Below, one piece after another: positions 7,282-15,761 of a DNA stretch of 64,000 bases. The notes under the pieces were generated by a model. The model ran no database searches, was not told the origin of the DNA, and saw only the letters and a program-made list of their open reading frames with translations. The DNA lies in NCBI RefSeq assembly GCF_000282495.1, contig NZ_AKJE01000114.1, positions 1-64,000 on the forward strand, in the 5' to 3' direction. Both the position numbers and the translations under genes were made by a program. Position 1 is the first letter of the stretch, and every line of letters starts with the position of its first letter. The DNA comes from Pseudomonas sp. GM79 (lineage in GTDB: Bacteria > Pseudomonadota > Gammaproteobacteria > Pseudomonadales > Pseudomonadaceae).

Positions 7282-8373
7282 TTGATCAGGCCGCGTCCAA
7301 GCCTTGGGTTACTTGATCGCGTTTTACGCATTTTGTTTCCGGGGATGTTTCTTTTGTTATTGAACGGCTGCACCAGCATCAGCTATTACGGCCAATTGGC
7401 CAGTGGTCAGCTGCACTTGCTGCGGGCACGGGAGCCGGTTTCCAGTGTGATTGCCGATCCGGACCGCGATCAGCAATTGCGCGCGCATCTGGCCCAATCA
7501 CAAAAGGCCCGGACATTTGCCAGCCAACACCTGCACCTGCCGGACAACCAGAGCTACCGCCTGTACGCCGACATTGGCCGACCGTTTGTAGTCTGGAACG
7601 TCTTTGCCACGCCGGAATTTTCGTTGAAGCCGCACAACCATTGCTTCCCCATCGCTGGCTGCGTCGCCTATCGCGGTTATTACAGCCAGAGTGCTGCCCG
7701 CGGAGAGGCCGCGTTGCAGCGTCTGCAAGGTATGGACGTGTCGATTGGCGGCGTCGAGGCCTATTCGACGCTCGGTTGGTTCAACGACCCGATCATGAGC
7801 TCGATGATGGGTTGGGGCGACGAACGGTTAGCCACGCTGATTTTTCACGAACTCGCCCATCAACGTGTCTATGTGAAAGACGACACCGAGTTCAACGAGT
7901 CCTTCGCCACGTTCGTCGAGCAGGAGGGCACTCGCCAATGGCGCGCATTCCGAGGCCTGCCACCGGATAACCGAGCGTTGGCACAGCAACGCGACCAGTT
8001 CATCCAATTGGTTTTGGACGCACGCAAGAGACTGGAGCAACTTTACGCCTTGCCACTGCCTGCCGAGCAAATGCGCGAGCGAAAAGCAGCAGAGTTCGAA
8101 CAATTGCGCCGTGATTACCAGACGCTACGCGACAGCCAATGGGCGGGGAACAAACGCTACGATGCCTGGATCAACACCCCGATGAACAATGCTCGACTGT
8201 TGCCGTTTGGTTTGTATGACCAATGGGTGCCGGCGTTTGCCGCGCTATTCAGACAGGTCGAGGGGGATTGGGTGAGGTTTTATGCGGCGGTGGAGAAATT
8301 GGGCGCGTTACCGGTTGGGGAGCGTAAGGCGGCGTTGAAAGTGTTGGCCGGATCAGCGAGCTCCGGTGGCTGA
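7282..8373 (+). CDS. Lipoprotein zinc aminopeptidase (DUF2265/COG4324 family)
   Basis: This 363-residue protein has a hydrophobic N-terminus ending in a lipobox (LLLLNGC, Cys29). A zinc-peptidase motif HELAH lies at 189-193, followed by an acidic residue in ESFATFVEQEG (about 210), as in gluzincin peptidases. It matches the family annotated as putative aminopeptidase in Proteobacteria. The start is a TTG at 7282, supported by CAGGGA 9 bases upstream and by the complete lipoprotein signal. Its substrate is unknown. Confidence 0.85.
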   Translation: MIRPRPSLGLLDRVLRILFPGMFLLLLNGCTSISYYGQLASGQLHLLRAREPVSSVIADPDRDQQLRAHLAQSQKARTFASQHLHLPDNQSYRLYADIGRPFVVWNVFATPEFSLKPHNHCFPIAGCVAYRGYYSQSAARGEAALQRLQGMDVSIGGVEAYSTLGWFNDPIMSSMMGWGDERLATLIFHELAHQRVYVKDDTEFNESFATFVEQEGTRQWRAFRGLPPDNRALAQQRDQFIQLVLDARKRLEQLYALPLPAEQMRERKAAEFEQLRRDYQTLRDSQWAGNKRYDAWINTPMNNARLLPFGLYDQWVPAFAALFRQVEGDWVRFYAAVEKLGALPVGERKAALKVLAGSASSGG

Positions 8374-8381
8374 GCGGGCCT

Positions 8382-8476
8382 CTTCGCGGGCAAGCCCGCT
8401 CCCACATTAGATCGGTGTATGCCAATGCCCTTTGGCCAGACATAAAACCCTGTGGGAGCGAGGCTTGCCCGCGAAG
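8382..8476. repeat. REPIN (two REP palindromes in inverted orientation)
   Basis: CTTCGCGGGCAAGCCCGCTCCCAC starting at 8382 is mirrored by GTGGGAGCGAGGCTTGCCCGCGAAG ending at 8476, with about 46 bases between. This is the GAGGCTTGCCCGCGAA subtype, also seen at 32152 and, with small changes, at 36067. It lies between the aminopeptidase and the convergent HAD gene. Confidence 0.9.
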
Positions 8477-8485
8477 GCAATTCAA

Positions 8486-9136
8486 CTAACGCTGCAAAAA
8501 CGCCTGATGCATCTCCTCTAGCGTCTCGAAGTGATACGCCGGGGCTTCTGCGCTCAATTCTTCCCGACTGCCAAATCCATAACCCACCGCCGCTGCGTCC
8601 AGTCCATTGCTGCGAGCGCCGATCAGATCGTGTTTACGGTCGCCAATCATCAGAGTATTGGCCGGGTCCAGGCCTTCTTCGTTCATCAAGTGCGCAATCA
8701 GCTCGACCTTATTGGTTCGCGTGCCGTCCAGCTCACTGCCGTAAATCACTTTGAAATGCCTGGCGAAGTCGAAGTGCCGGGCGATTTCCCGGGCGAAAAC
8801 CCATGGCTTGGAAGTTGCGATGTACAGCTGTCGTCCTTGCCCACCGAGGGTTTCCAGCAGCGGCGTGACGCCTTCGAACACACGGTTTTCATACAGACCG
8901 GTGACTTTGAAGCGCTCGCGATAGAAATTCACCGCTTCCCAGGCTTTGGGCTCGTCGAAGTCGTAGAACTGCATGAACGCCTGCAACAACGGCGGGCCTA
9001 TGAAATGTTCAAGCCTTGTCAGGTCCGGTTCATCGATCCCCAGTTTGCTCAGGGCGAACTGGATGGAGCGGGTAATGCCTTCACGCGGGTCGGTCAGCGT
9101 GCCATCGAGGTCGAACAGTACGGTTTGGTAATGCAT
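8486..9136 (-). CDS. HAD hydrolase, phosphoglycolate phosphatase-like
   Basis: This 216-residue HAD-superfamily phosphatase has the nucleophile motif DLDGTLTD at residues 9-16, motif II in YIATSKP, and motif III/IV in MIGDRKHDLIGARSNG. The helical cap lies between residues 17 and about 80. It resembles Gph/PGP-like enzymes that hydrolyse phosphoglycolate or similar small phosphates, but the substrate is not certain. The start at 9136 gives the normal N-terminus right before the nucleophile strand. Confidence 0.9.
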   Translation of the reverse strand: MHYQTVLFDLDGTLTDPREGITRSIQFALSKLGIDEPDLTRLEHFIGPPLLQAFMQFYDFDEPKAWEAVNFYRERFKVTGLYENRVFEGVTPLLETLGGQGRQLYIATSKPWVFAREIARHFDFARHFKVIYGSELDGTRTNKVELIAHLMNEEGLDPANTLMIGDRKHDLIGARSNGLDAAAVGYGFGSREELSAEAPAYHFETLEEMHQAFLQR

Positions 9137-9181
9137 GAAAATTCCTGGGCAATAGGGAGGCACTTTCCATTATCAAGCGGC

Positions 9182-9727
9182 TTAGAGTTGGTCGTAACCT
9201 TCGGCCAGATGCAGATCCTTGAGCTTCACGTAGTTCGCCGCGCTGTAGGTGAAAAAGGCTTTTTCCTTGTCAGTCAGCGGTCGGATCTGTTTCACCGGGC
9301 TACCGACATAGAGAAACCCGCTTTCCAGGCGCTTGCCCGGGGGGACCAGGCTGCCGGCGCCGATGATCACATCGTCCTCGACCACCGCACCGTCCATGAC
9401 GATGCTGCCCATGCCGATCAGAATCCGGTTACCCACGGCGCAGCCATGAAGCATGACTTTATGCGCGATGGTCACATCGTCACCGATCAGCAGCGGGAAG
9501 CCATCGGGGTTGAAGGGTCCGGCGTGGGTAATGTGCAACACGCAGCCGTCCTGCACGCTGGTGCGCGCACCGATACGGATGCGGTGCATGTCGCCGCGGA
9601 TCACTGTCAGCGGCCAGACGGAGCTGTCTTCGCCGATTTCGACGTCGCCGATCACCACTGCCGAGCCGTCGACAAAGGCGCCTTTGCCCAGCAGCGGCGT
9701 GTGGTTCTGATACTTGCGAAGGGTCAC
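9182..9727 (-). CDS. Gamma-carbonic anhydrase family protein
   Basis: This 181-residue left-handed beta-helix (hexapeptide repeat) protein belongs to the gamma-carbonic anhydrase/YrdA family. Likely zinc ligands are His residues in VLHITHAG (65-68), TIAHK (89) and VMLHGC (94). The start is a GTG at 9727, preceded by GAGAGAGCC. Many YrdA-type members are zinc proteins without proven anhydrase activity. The gene is next to the HAD gene on the same strand and 101 bases from the divergent prlC. Confidence 0.92.
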   Translation of the reverse strand: MTLRKYQNHTPLLGKGAFVDGSAVVIGDVEIGEDSSVWPLTVIRGDMHRIRIGARTSVQDGCVLHITHAGPFNPDGFPLLIGDDVTIAHKVMLHGCAVGNRILIGMGSIVMDGAVVEDDVIIGAGSLVPPGKRLESGFLYVGSPVKQIRPLTDKEKAFFTYSAANYVKLKDLHLAEGYDQL

Positions 9728-9828
9728 GATAGGCTCTCTCTCTTTTGCTGATAGCTGCGGTGAGCGTCGATTGTAATTAAGATGGGGCCATGTTTCTTCC
9801 CGCATGTTTTCCAGCCAAGGTGCCAACC

Positions 9829-11880
9829 GTGAGCGTGAACAACCCTCTTCTGCAGTCCTACGACCTGCCACCGTTCTCGGCGATCCGTGCCGAACACGTA
9901 CAACCGGCCATTGAAAAGATCCTGGCTGACAACCGCGCCGCCATCGTCGATATCCTCCAAACCCAAGGCACACAACCGACCTGGGCCGGCCTGGTGCTGG
10001 CGATGGATGAACTCAACGATCGTCTGGGCGCCGCCTGGAGCCCGGTCAGCCATCTCAACGCCGTGTGCAACAGCGCCGAGTTGCGCGAAGCCTATGAGTC
10101 CTGCCTGCCGGCCCTGAGCGCCTACGCCACCGAGCTGGGCCAGAACCGTGAACTGTTTCAGGCCTATGAAGCGCTGGCCAACAGCCCGGAGGCCGCCGGT
10201 TTCGACGTGGCACAGAAAACCATCCTGGAACACGCCCTGCGTGACTTCCGTCTGTCGGGTATCGACCTGCCTGAAGCCGAACAAAAGCGTTACGCCGACG
10301 TGCAGAGCAAACTGTCGGAGCTGGGCAGCCGCTTCTCCAACCAGTTGCTCGACGCCACCCAGGCCTGGACCAAGCACGTCATCGACGAAGCCGCCCTCGC
10401 CGGCCTGACCGAGTCGGCCAAGGCGCAAATGGCCGCTGCCGCACAAGCCAAAGAGCTGGATGGCTGGTTGATCACCCTGGAATTCCCGAGTTACTACGCG
10501 GTGATGACCTACGCCCAGGACCGCGCCCTGCGTGAAGAAGTCTATGCCGCCTACTGCACCCGTGCGTCGGACCAAGGCCCGAATGCCGGTCAGAATGACA
10601 ACGGCCCGGTCATGGAAGAAATTCTCGACCTGCGTCAGGAACTGGCAAAACTATTGGGCTTCACCAGCTTCTCGGAGCTGAGCCTGGCCACCAAAATGGC
10701 CGAGTCCAACGATCAGGTGCTGAGTTTCCTGCGTGACCTGGCCAAGCGCAGCAAACCGTTCGCCGTCCAGGATCTGCAACAGCTCAAGGCCTACGCCGCC
10801 GAACAAGGTTGCCCGGACCTGCAAAGCTGGGACAGCGGTTTCTACGGGGAAAAACTTCGCGAACAGCGCTACAGCGTCGCCCAGGAAACCCTTCGCGCGT
10901 ACTTCCCGATCGACAAGGTGCTGGGTGGGCTGTTCAGCATCGTCCAGCGCCTGTACGGCATCGAGATCGCCGAGCTGAAGGGCTTCGACACCTGGCATCC
11001 GGACGTTCGCCTGTTCGAAATCAAGGAAAACGGCCAGCACGTCGGTCGTTTCTTCTTCGACCTGTACGCCCGCGCCAACAAACGCGGCGGGGCCTGGATG
11101 GACGGCGCCCGCGATCATCGCCGTACGATCAACGGCGTGCTGCAAAGCCCGGTGGCGAATCTGGTGTGCAACTTCACCCCGGCCGACAGCGGTAAACCGG
11201 CCCTGCTGACCCACGATGAAGTGACCACCCTGTTCCACGAATTCGGTCACGGCCTGCATCACCTGCTGACCCGCGTCGAGCATGCTGGTGTGTCCGGCAT
11301 CAATGGCGTGGCTTGGGATGCGGTCGAGCTGCCAAGCCAGTTCATGGAAAACTGGTGCTGGGAGCCGGAAGGTCTGGCGCTGATTTCCGGTCACTACGAA
11401 ACTGGCGAGCCGTTGCCTCAGGATCTGCTGGAGAAAATGCTCGCGGCGAAGAACTTCCAGTCCGGCCTGATGATGGTCCGCCAACTGGAGTTCTCGCTGT
11501 TCGACTTCGAATTGCACGCCACCCACGGCGACGGCCGCAGCGTGCTGCAAGTGCTCGAAGGCGTGCGTGACGAGGTCTCGGTCATGCGTCCGCCGGCCTA
11601 CAACCGCTTCCCCAACAGCTTCGCCCACATCTTTGCCGGTGGTTACGCGGCGGGTTACTACAGTTATAAGTGGGCTGAAGTATTGTCGGCCGATGCCTTC
11701 TCGAAATTCGAAGAAGACGGCGTGCTCAATGCAGAGACCGGTCGCGCCTTCCGCGAAGCGATCCTGGCACGGGGCGGTTCTCAGGAACCAATGGTGCTGT
11801 TCGTCGACTTCCGTGGTCGTGCGCCATCGATTGACGCACTCTTGCGCCATAGCGGCCTGAGTGAGGACGCAGCAGCATGA
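9829..11880 (+). CDS. prlC: Oligopeptidase A (M3 zinc metallopeptidase)
   Basis: PrlC degrades cytoplasmic oligopeptides, including cleaved signal peptides. The 683-residue protein has the M3 motif HEFGH at 470-474 in TLFHEFGHGLHHLL, with the third zinc ligand Glu in the following helix (NWCWEPEG region). I chose the GTG at 9829 (VSVNNPLLQSYDLPPF) because AAGG lies 8 bases upstream and it gives the family N-terminus; an ATG at 9790 would add 13 atypical residues. The stop overlaps yheV by an ATGA. Confidence 0.96.
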   Translation: MSVNNPLLQSYDLPPFSAIRAEHVQPAIEKILADNRAAIVDILQTQGTQPTWAGLVLAMDELNDRLGAAWSPVSHLNAVCNSAELREAYESCLPALSAYATELGQNRELFQAYEALANSPEAAGFDVAQKTILEHALRDFRLSGIDLPEAEQKRYADVQSKLSELGSRFSNQLLDATQAWTKHVIDEAALAGLTESAKAQMAAAAQAKELDGWLITLEFPSYYAVMTYAQDRALREEVYAAYCTRASDQGPNAGQNDNGPVMEEILDLRQELAKLLGFTSFSELSLATKMAESNDQVLSFLRDLAKRSKPFAVQDLQQLKAYAAEQGCPDLQSWDSGFYGEKLREQRYSVAQETLRAYFPIDKVLGGLFSIVQRLYGIEIAELKGFDTWHPDVRLFEIKENGQHVGRFFFDLYARANKRGGAWMDGARDHRRTINGVLQSPVANLVCNFTPADSGKPALLTHDEVTTLFHEFGHGLHHLLTRVEHAGVSGINGVAWDAVELPSQFMENWCWEPEGLALISGHYETGEPLPQDLLEKMLAAKNFQSGLMMVRQLEFSLFDFELHATHGDGRSVLQVLEGVRDEVSVMRPPAYNRFPNSFAHIFAGGYAAGYYSYKWAEVLSADAFSKFEEDGVLNAETGRAFREAILARGGSQEPMVLFVDFRGRAPSIDALLRHSGLSEDAAA

Positions 11881-12164
11881 GTGAGGGATCTGTGATCACC
11901 AAAAAGCGCTTTATCGCCGGGGCGGTCTGCCCGGCCTGCAGCGAGCCGGACAAGTTGATGATGTGGAGCGAGGACACAGTTCCGCATCGCGAGTGCGTGG
12001 CCTGCGGTTATTCCGATACGCTGAATGAACAAGGTCTGTCGGTGCCCAAGGAATTGGGCACGCGGGTCAATACTTCGGCATTGAAAGTGCCAGATGCAAA
12101 GGTTCAGGCGGTGCAATTCTTCCCGAACCCGAAGCTGAAAAAAAAGCCAGACGAGCAACACTGA
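11877..12164 (+). CDS. yheV: YheV family zinc-ribbon protein
   Basis: This 95-residue protein has two CxxC knuckles, Cys18/Cys21 in VCPAC and Cys40/Cys43 in CVACGY, which form a zinc ribbon. It matches the YheV/DUF2387 family, which typically sits directly downstream of prlC. The start codon overlaps the prlC stop (ATGA), so it is translationally coupled. The biochemical role is unknown. The tail is basic (PKLKKKPDEQH). Confidence 0.9.
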   Translation: MSEGSVITKKRFIAGAVCPACSEPDKLMMWSEDTVPHRECVACGYSDTLNEQGLSVPKELGTRVNTSALKVPDAKVQAVQFFPNPKLKKKPDEQH

Positions 12165-12181
12165 ATTCTGGAAATCACCTT

Positions 12182-12200
12182 CCACTGCGCAATGCAGTGG
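12182..12200. other. Hairpin between convergent genes
   Basis: CCACTGC (12182-12188) pairs with GCAGTGG (12194-12200) around GCAAT. There is no U-tract on either strand, so it is a possible weak terminator or transcript-end structure between yheV and the convergent phosphatase. Confidence 0.45.
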
Positions 12201-12206
12201 GAGGCC

Positions 12207-12851
12207 TTACTCGACATGGGCCGATTTGAACCAGTTCTTCATCGAACAACTGGCAAACGGACTGGTGCTGCAATCACCATTGGCCAGCGCCGTACGAAGT
12301 TTGTCGATATCGGCCTGCATCATGTAACGCACACCATCCTTGAAATGCGTGCTGTCACCAAAGCCGCCTTGGGTCATTTCGCTCAGGGCATCTTCCTTGC
12401 TCCAGCCTTGCACCACCACCCGGTACATCGCGGCCATCAGGCCAGTGCGGTCCGAGCCGTGTTTGCAGTGCATAAGCACCGGCCCTTTTGATTCGGCAGT
12501 TTGAATCGCACGCAGCACCTTGAGTACATCCGCATCATCCACATGATTGGTGCGATAAGGCAGGTGTACTTGAGTGATACCGGGTGCGGACAACCAGCTT
12601 GAGTCCGGTTCGGGCAGGAAGTTGATTACAGTCCCGACGTTGAGTTTTTCCAGCAATTGCACCGAGCCAGCGTCAGGCAATGCGCTGCGATAGAGCATCG
12701 GGGACATCTCAAAGAGATTGTGTTGCCTCTCCACTGGTTGAGCCCACTCCGCCGGACGGGGCGAGGAGCTGTCGTCAGCGAGGGCCAACGTCAGGTTGAA
12801 CAATGAGACCAGCGACAAACACATCGCAGATATATAACGCGCTAGAGGCAT
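12207..12851 (-). CDS. Exported dual-specificity/tyrosine phosphatase-like protein
   Basis: This 214-residue protein starts with a signal peptide (probably cleaved near ALA, residue 25). It carries the CX5R phosphatase signature in HCKHGSDRTG (128-137, nucleophile Cys129 and Arg135), with a general-acid candidate in the NHVDDAD loop. This is the DSP-like/PTP fold exported to the periplasm. The start at 12851 was chosen because the signal sequence begins there. The substrate is unknown; phosphoinositide- or protein-type substrates are possible. Confidence 0.85.
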   Translation of the reverse strand: MPLARYISAMCLSLVSLFNLTLALADDSSSPRPAEWAQPVERQHNLFEMSPMLYRSALPDAGSVQLLEKLNVGTVINFLPEPDSSWLSAPGITQVHLPYRTNHVDDADVLKVLRAIQTAESKGPVLMHCKHGSDRTGLMAAMYRVVVQGWSKEDALSEMTQGGFGDSTHFKDGVRYMMQADIDKLRTALANGDCSTSPFASCSMKNWFKSAHVE

Positions 12852-13070
12852 GTTTGGATAACTGTTCAGGAAGAGGTGGGAAGATGGCACCCAGCTTCAG
12901 TCCTGAACGGTCAAAGGTCTGTGAGCTGACCGTCAAAGAAATGTGAATCAGTCTTTTGAAGCTGCATTGGCGGGAAATCCAGGTTTTATCCGTCAACTCG
13001 GTTTATCTTCAGCACTTAACCAACTGCACCTTGCAATCACGCCTCTAAGCGTTAAATAAAACAAACCAAT

Positions 13071-13092
13071 CCTGCATGAACTTTCATGCAGG
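13071..13092 (-). terminator. Perfect hairpin, likely terminator of the 101-residue gene
   Basis: CCTGCATGAA (13071-13080) and TTCATGCAGG (13083-13092) form a perfect 10-bp stem around CT. On the minus strand it is followed by ATTGGTTTGTTTT, a moderately U-rich tract, 15 bases after the stop of the gene at 13108-13413. Confidence 0.6.
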
Positions 13093-13107
13093 CCTGGCAC
13101 TATAAAG

Positions 13108-13413
13108 TCAAGGATTTACAATACTGGAATAAGCCTTGGCCAAAGCCAACAGTTTTGCCTTGTCGTCGCTGTCGATATCACCATCGCCGTCCACATCGCT
13201 GTTGACCGACTTTATGCTGAACGACCCGCCGCCATCGCTGGAGACGGCCTCTACGTAGACGGAATCGACCAGGGCCTCTGTCTGTACCTCGTTGACCTCA
13301 TCCCAACCCAACTCTTTACGGGCAAGTTGCATCGATACTCGCGCTTCATTTGGATTGACAACACTGGGGGCCAGCAATTGCAAAAAGATACCACGCTGAT
13401 TAAAAAACGACAT
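13108..13413 (-). CDS. Small protein with one EF-hand/dockerin-like calcium loop
   Basis: This 101-residue protein has no signal peptide. Near its C-terminus is DVDGDGDIDSDD (about 74-85), which fits the canonical EF-hand loop (D1, D3, D5, G6, I8, D9, D12) and is followed by KAKLLALAKAY, the helix expected in an EF-hand or single dockerin repeat. The N-terminal 70 residues resemble nothing I recognise. AAAAGGAATT precedes the ATG. The upstream DNA is AT-rich compared with the neighbours, which may mean recent acquisition. Confidence 0.75.
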   Translation of the reverse strand: MSFFNQRGIFLQLLAPSVVNPNEARVSMQLARKELGWDEVNEVQTEALVDSVYVEAVSSDGGGSFSIKSVNSDVDGDGDIDSDDKAKLLALAKAYSSIVNP

Positions 13414-13611
13414 AGATTAATTCCTTTTAATAAGTATCCACGATGACTTCGTGTGCAGTCGATAATACTGAGCTTATTAATTTCAGACTATCCGTTATAT
13501 ATTTCATCGAGTTGCAGCAAGATGCATTATTGAACAGTTAATACAGGCGCTCGACGCTGATCAAATGCTCAGGTGCCGAACGGCACTGGCCGCTTTTCCC
13601 CGCCTCGTTTA

Positions 13612-13627
13612 CTGTATGCACATACAG
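13612..13627 (+). promoter_or_regulatory. LexA box (SOS operator)
   Basis: CTGTATGCACATACAG is a perfect CTGT-N8-ACAG LexA operator, 17 bases before the start codon of the radical SAM gene, so LexA should block its promoter. I recall that the P. aeruginosa homologue PA0069 belongs to the LexA regulon. Confidence 0.85.
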
Positions 13628-13643
13628 TTAAGAGCATTAATCG

Positions 13644-14702
13644 ATGAACACTCCCTTGCCACCCCGCAGTCGCGGCACCGCCACCAATCCGCACAACCGC
13701 TTCGCGCCTAACCGTTCCGTGGCCGAGGATGACGGCTGGTATCAGGAAGCGCCAATCACCCAAGGCACCGAGGTGCGCATCGAGACGGCAAAAACCATCA
13801 TCACCCGCAATAACTCGCCAGACCTGCCGTTCGATCGCTCGATCAACCCCTATCGAGGCTGCGAGCATGGCTGCATCTATTGCTACGCACGACCCAGCCA
13901 CGCCTATTGGGATCTGTCCCCGGGGCTGGATTTCGAAACCAGACTGATCGCCAAGACTAACGCCGCCGATGTGCTGGAAGAACAACTGTCCAAGCGTGGC
14001 TATCAATGCGCGCCGATCAACCTGGGCTCCAACACTGACCCTTATCAGCCGATCGAGCGCGAACACAAAATCACCCGTAAAACCCTGGAAGTGCTGCTGC
14101 GTTACCGCCACCCGGTGACCATCATCACTAAAGGCTCGCTGATTCTTCGCGATCTGGACCTGCTGGCTGAACTCGCCGAGCAAAGGCTGGTGGCGGTAAT
14201 GATCAGCCTGACCACGCTGGATGATGAACTCAAACGTATCCTCGAACCGCGCGCCGCGGCACCCAAGGCACGGCTGCGGGCGATCCGGGTGATGCGCGAA
14301 GCCGGAATTCCGGTGGGTGTCTTGTGTTCACCCATGATTCCGATGATCAACGACAGCGAACTCGAAAGCCTGCTGGCCGAAGCTCATGCTGCGGGTGCCC
14401 AGAGTGCGGCCTACATGATGTTGCGCCTGCCGCTGGAAGTGGCGCCGCTGTTCGAAGAGTGGCTGGCCGCCCACTATCCTCAGCGTGCAGCTCATGTGTT
14501 GAGCCTGATCCGTCAAAGCCGTGGTGGCGAGCTTTACGACAGTCGGTTTGGTGCCAGAATGCGCGGTGAAGGTCCGTTTGCCGACCTGTTGGCACAACGC
14601 TTTGCCAAAACCATCAAGCGTCTGGGGCTCAATCGTCGGGAAGGTTTCAATCTGGATTGCGAATCCTTTTGTCCGCCGGGCCGCCAAATGTCGTTGATTT
14701 AA
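13644..14702 (+). CDS. Radical SAM protein, PA0069 family (SplB-like)
   Basis: This 352-residue radical SAM protein binds a 4Fe-4S cluster through Cys73, Cys77 and Cys80 in CEHGCIYC, within INPYRGCEHGCIYCYARPSHAYWD, which resembles spore photoproduct lyase-like enzymes. A C-terminal CESFCPPGRQ contains extra cysteines. The substrate is unknown. The LexA box directly upstream suggests a role in DNA damage, possibly direct repair of a DNA lesion, but that is inference. It appears monocistronic. Confidence 0.92.
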   Translation: MNTPLPPRSRGTATNPHNRFAPNRSVAEDDGWYQEAPITQGTEVRIETAKTIITRNNSPDLPFDRSINPYRGCEHGCIYCYARPSHAYWDLSPGLDFETRLIAKTNAADVLEEQLSKRGYQCAPINLGSNTDPYQPIEREHKITRKTLEVLLRYRHPVTIITKGSLILRDLDLLAELAEQRLVAVMISLTTLDDELKRILEPRAAAPKARLRAIRVMREAGIPVGVLCSPMIPMINDSELESLLAEAHAAGAQSAAYMMLRLPLEVAPLFEEWLAAHYPQRAAHVLSLIRQSRGGELYDSRFGARMRGEGPFADLLAQRFAKTIKRLGLNRREGFNLDCESFCPPGRQMSLI

Positions 14703-14727
14703 GGACAATTGGCCCTATGGTTGAGTA

Positions 14728-14766
14728 GTGAACACGACACCGCGTTTCGCGCCGGTCACGTTTTTT
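14728..14766 (+). terminator. Probable Rho-independent terminator
   Basis: An imperfect GC-rich hairpin with CGCG-TTT-CGCG at its tip (outer pairs GTGA/TCAC) is followed by TTTTTT at 14761. It comes shortly after the radical SAM gene. Confidence 0.6.
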
Positions 14767-14945
14767 GTTACTTGGAATACTCGTTCTAGAGCGTTTTTAT
14801 TCAGTTTGAGTTAAGTTTCAACGGCTACCTTGTTCATCGAGTGACTGACGGGTCTGGCTCTTCGACCTGGATGTTTTTTAAACAGCCACTGGCTTCAACC
14901 GGACAAAACGGGAAAATTCCCTGACTCCGCCAAAGAGGATGAATC

Positions 14946-15677
14946 ATGAGTGACAAGGATAAACAGCCGTTGGCTGCGTCGGCTTCAGCCCAACCCGAGG
15001 CGGAAACCGCCGATGCAGCGCTGCAGCATATCGTTGACGGCTTTTTGCACTTTCATCACGAGATCTTTCCGCAGCAGGAAGAACTCTTCAAAAAACTCGC
15101 CACGGCCCAGCGGCCTCGGGCGATGTTCATCGCGTGTGCCGATTCACGCATCGTTCCCGAACTGATTACCCAAAGCGCTCCCGGCGACTTGTTCGTGACC
15201 CGCAACGTCGGAAACGTCGTGCCGCCCTATGGGCAAATGAACGGCGGTGTTTCCACGGCCATCGAATACGCGGTGCTGGCTCTCGGCGTACAGCACATCA
15301 TCATCTGTGGGCACTCCGACTGTGGCGCCATGCGCGCGGTGCTCAACCCGCAGAGTCTGGAAAAGATGCCGACGGTAAAGGCCTGGCTGCGTCATGCCGA
15401 AGTGGCAAAAACCATGGTCCAGGACAACTGCCATTGCACGGATGAAAACGAGAGCATGCACATCCTCACCGAAGAGAATGTGATTGCTCAGTTGCAACAT
15501 TTGCGAACGCACCCATCAGTGGCCTCGCGCATGGCAAACGGTCAGCTGTTTATCCATGGTTGGGTCTACAACATCGAAACCAGCGAAATCCAGGCTTACG
15601 ATGCGGATCAGGGTTGTTTCCTGCCGCTCGATGGCAGCCATCCCATTCCGGTGGCGACGCCCAAAGCGCGCTTCTAA
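14946..15677 (+). CDS. Beta-carbonic anhydrase
   Basis: This enzyme interconverts carbon dioxide and bicarbonate in the cytoplasm. The 243-residue protein has the beta-class zinc ligands Cys64 in ACADSR (with the Asp66/Arg68 dyad), His123 and Cys126 in HSDCGAMR. It is a little longer than E. coli Can because of a 25-residue polar N-terminus. The gene is 84 bases upstream of a SulP transporter on the same strand, suggesting coupling of carbonic anhydrase with bicarbonate or anion transport. Confidence 0.95.
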   Translation: MSDKDKQPLAASASAQPEAETADAALQHIVDGFLHFHHEIFPQQEELFKKLATAQRPRAMFIACADSRIVPELITQSAPGDLFVTRNVGNVVPPYGQMNGGVSTAIEYAVLALGVQHIIICGHSDCGAMRAVLNPQSLEKMPTVKAWLRHAEVAKTMVQDNCHCTDENESMHILTEENVIAQLQHLRTHPSVASRMANGQLFIHGWVYNIETSEIQAYDADQGCFLPLDGSHPIPVATPKARF

Positions 15678-15761
15678 ATCCTCCTAAGTATGGTTTAGCC
15701 GAGGCTGCCGATCTGGCGGCACGGCTTTGCCACGCCTGAAAAAAACTCCGGGAGAGCCACA

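Noticed and set aside
10651..11850. 399-codon antisense frame over prlC
   Set aside because: Mirror of a well-supported M3 peptidase gene; no independent signals.
12192..12491. 99-codon forward frame over the phosphatase gene
   Set aside because: Antisense to the signal-peptide-bearing phosphatase with a CX5R motif, which is the better gene.
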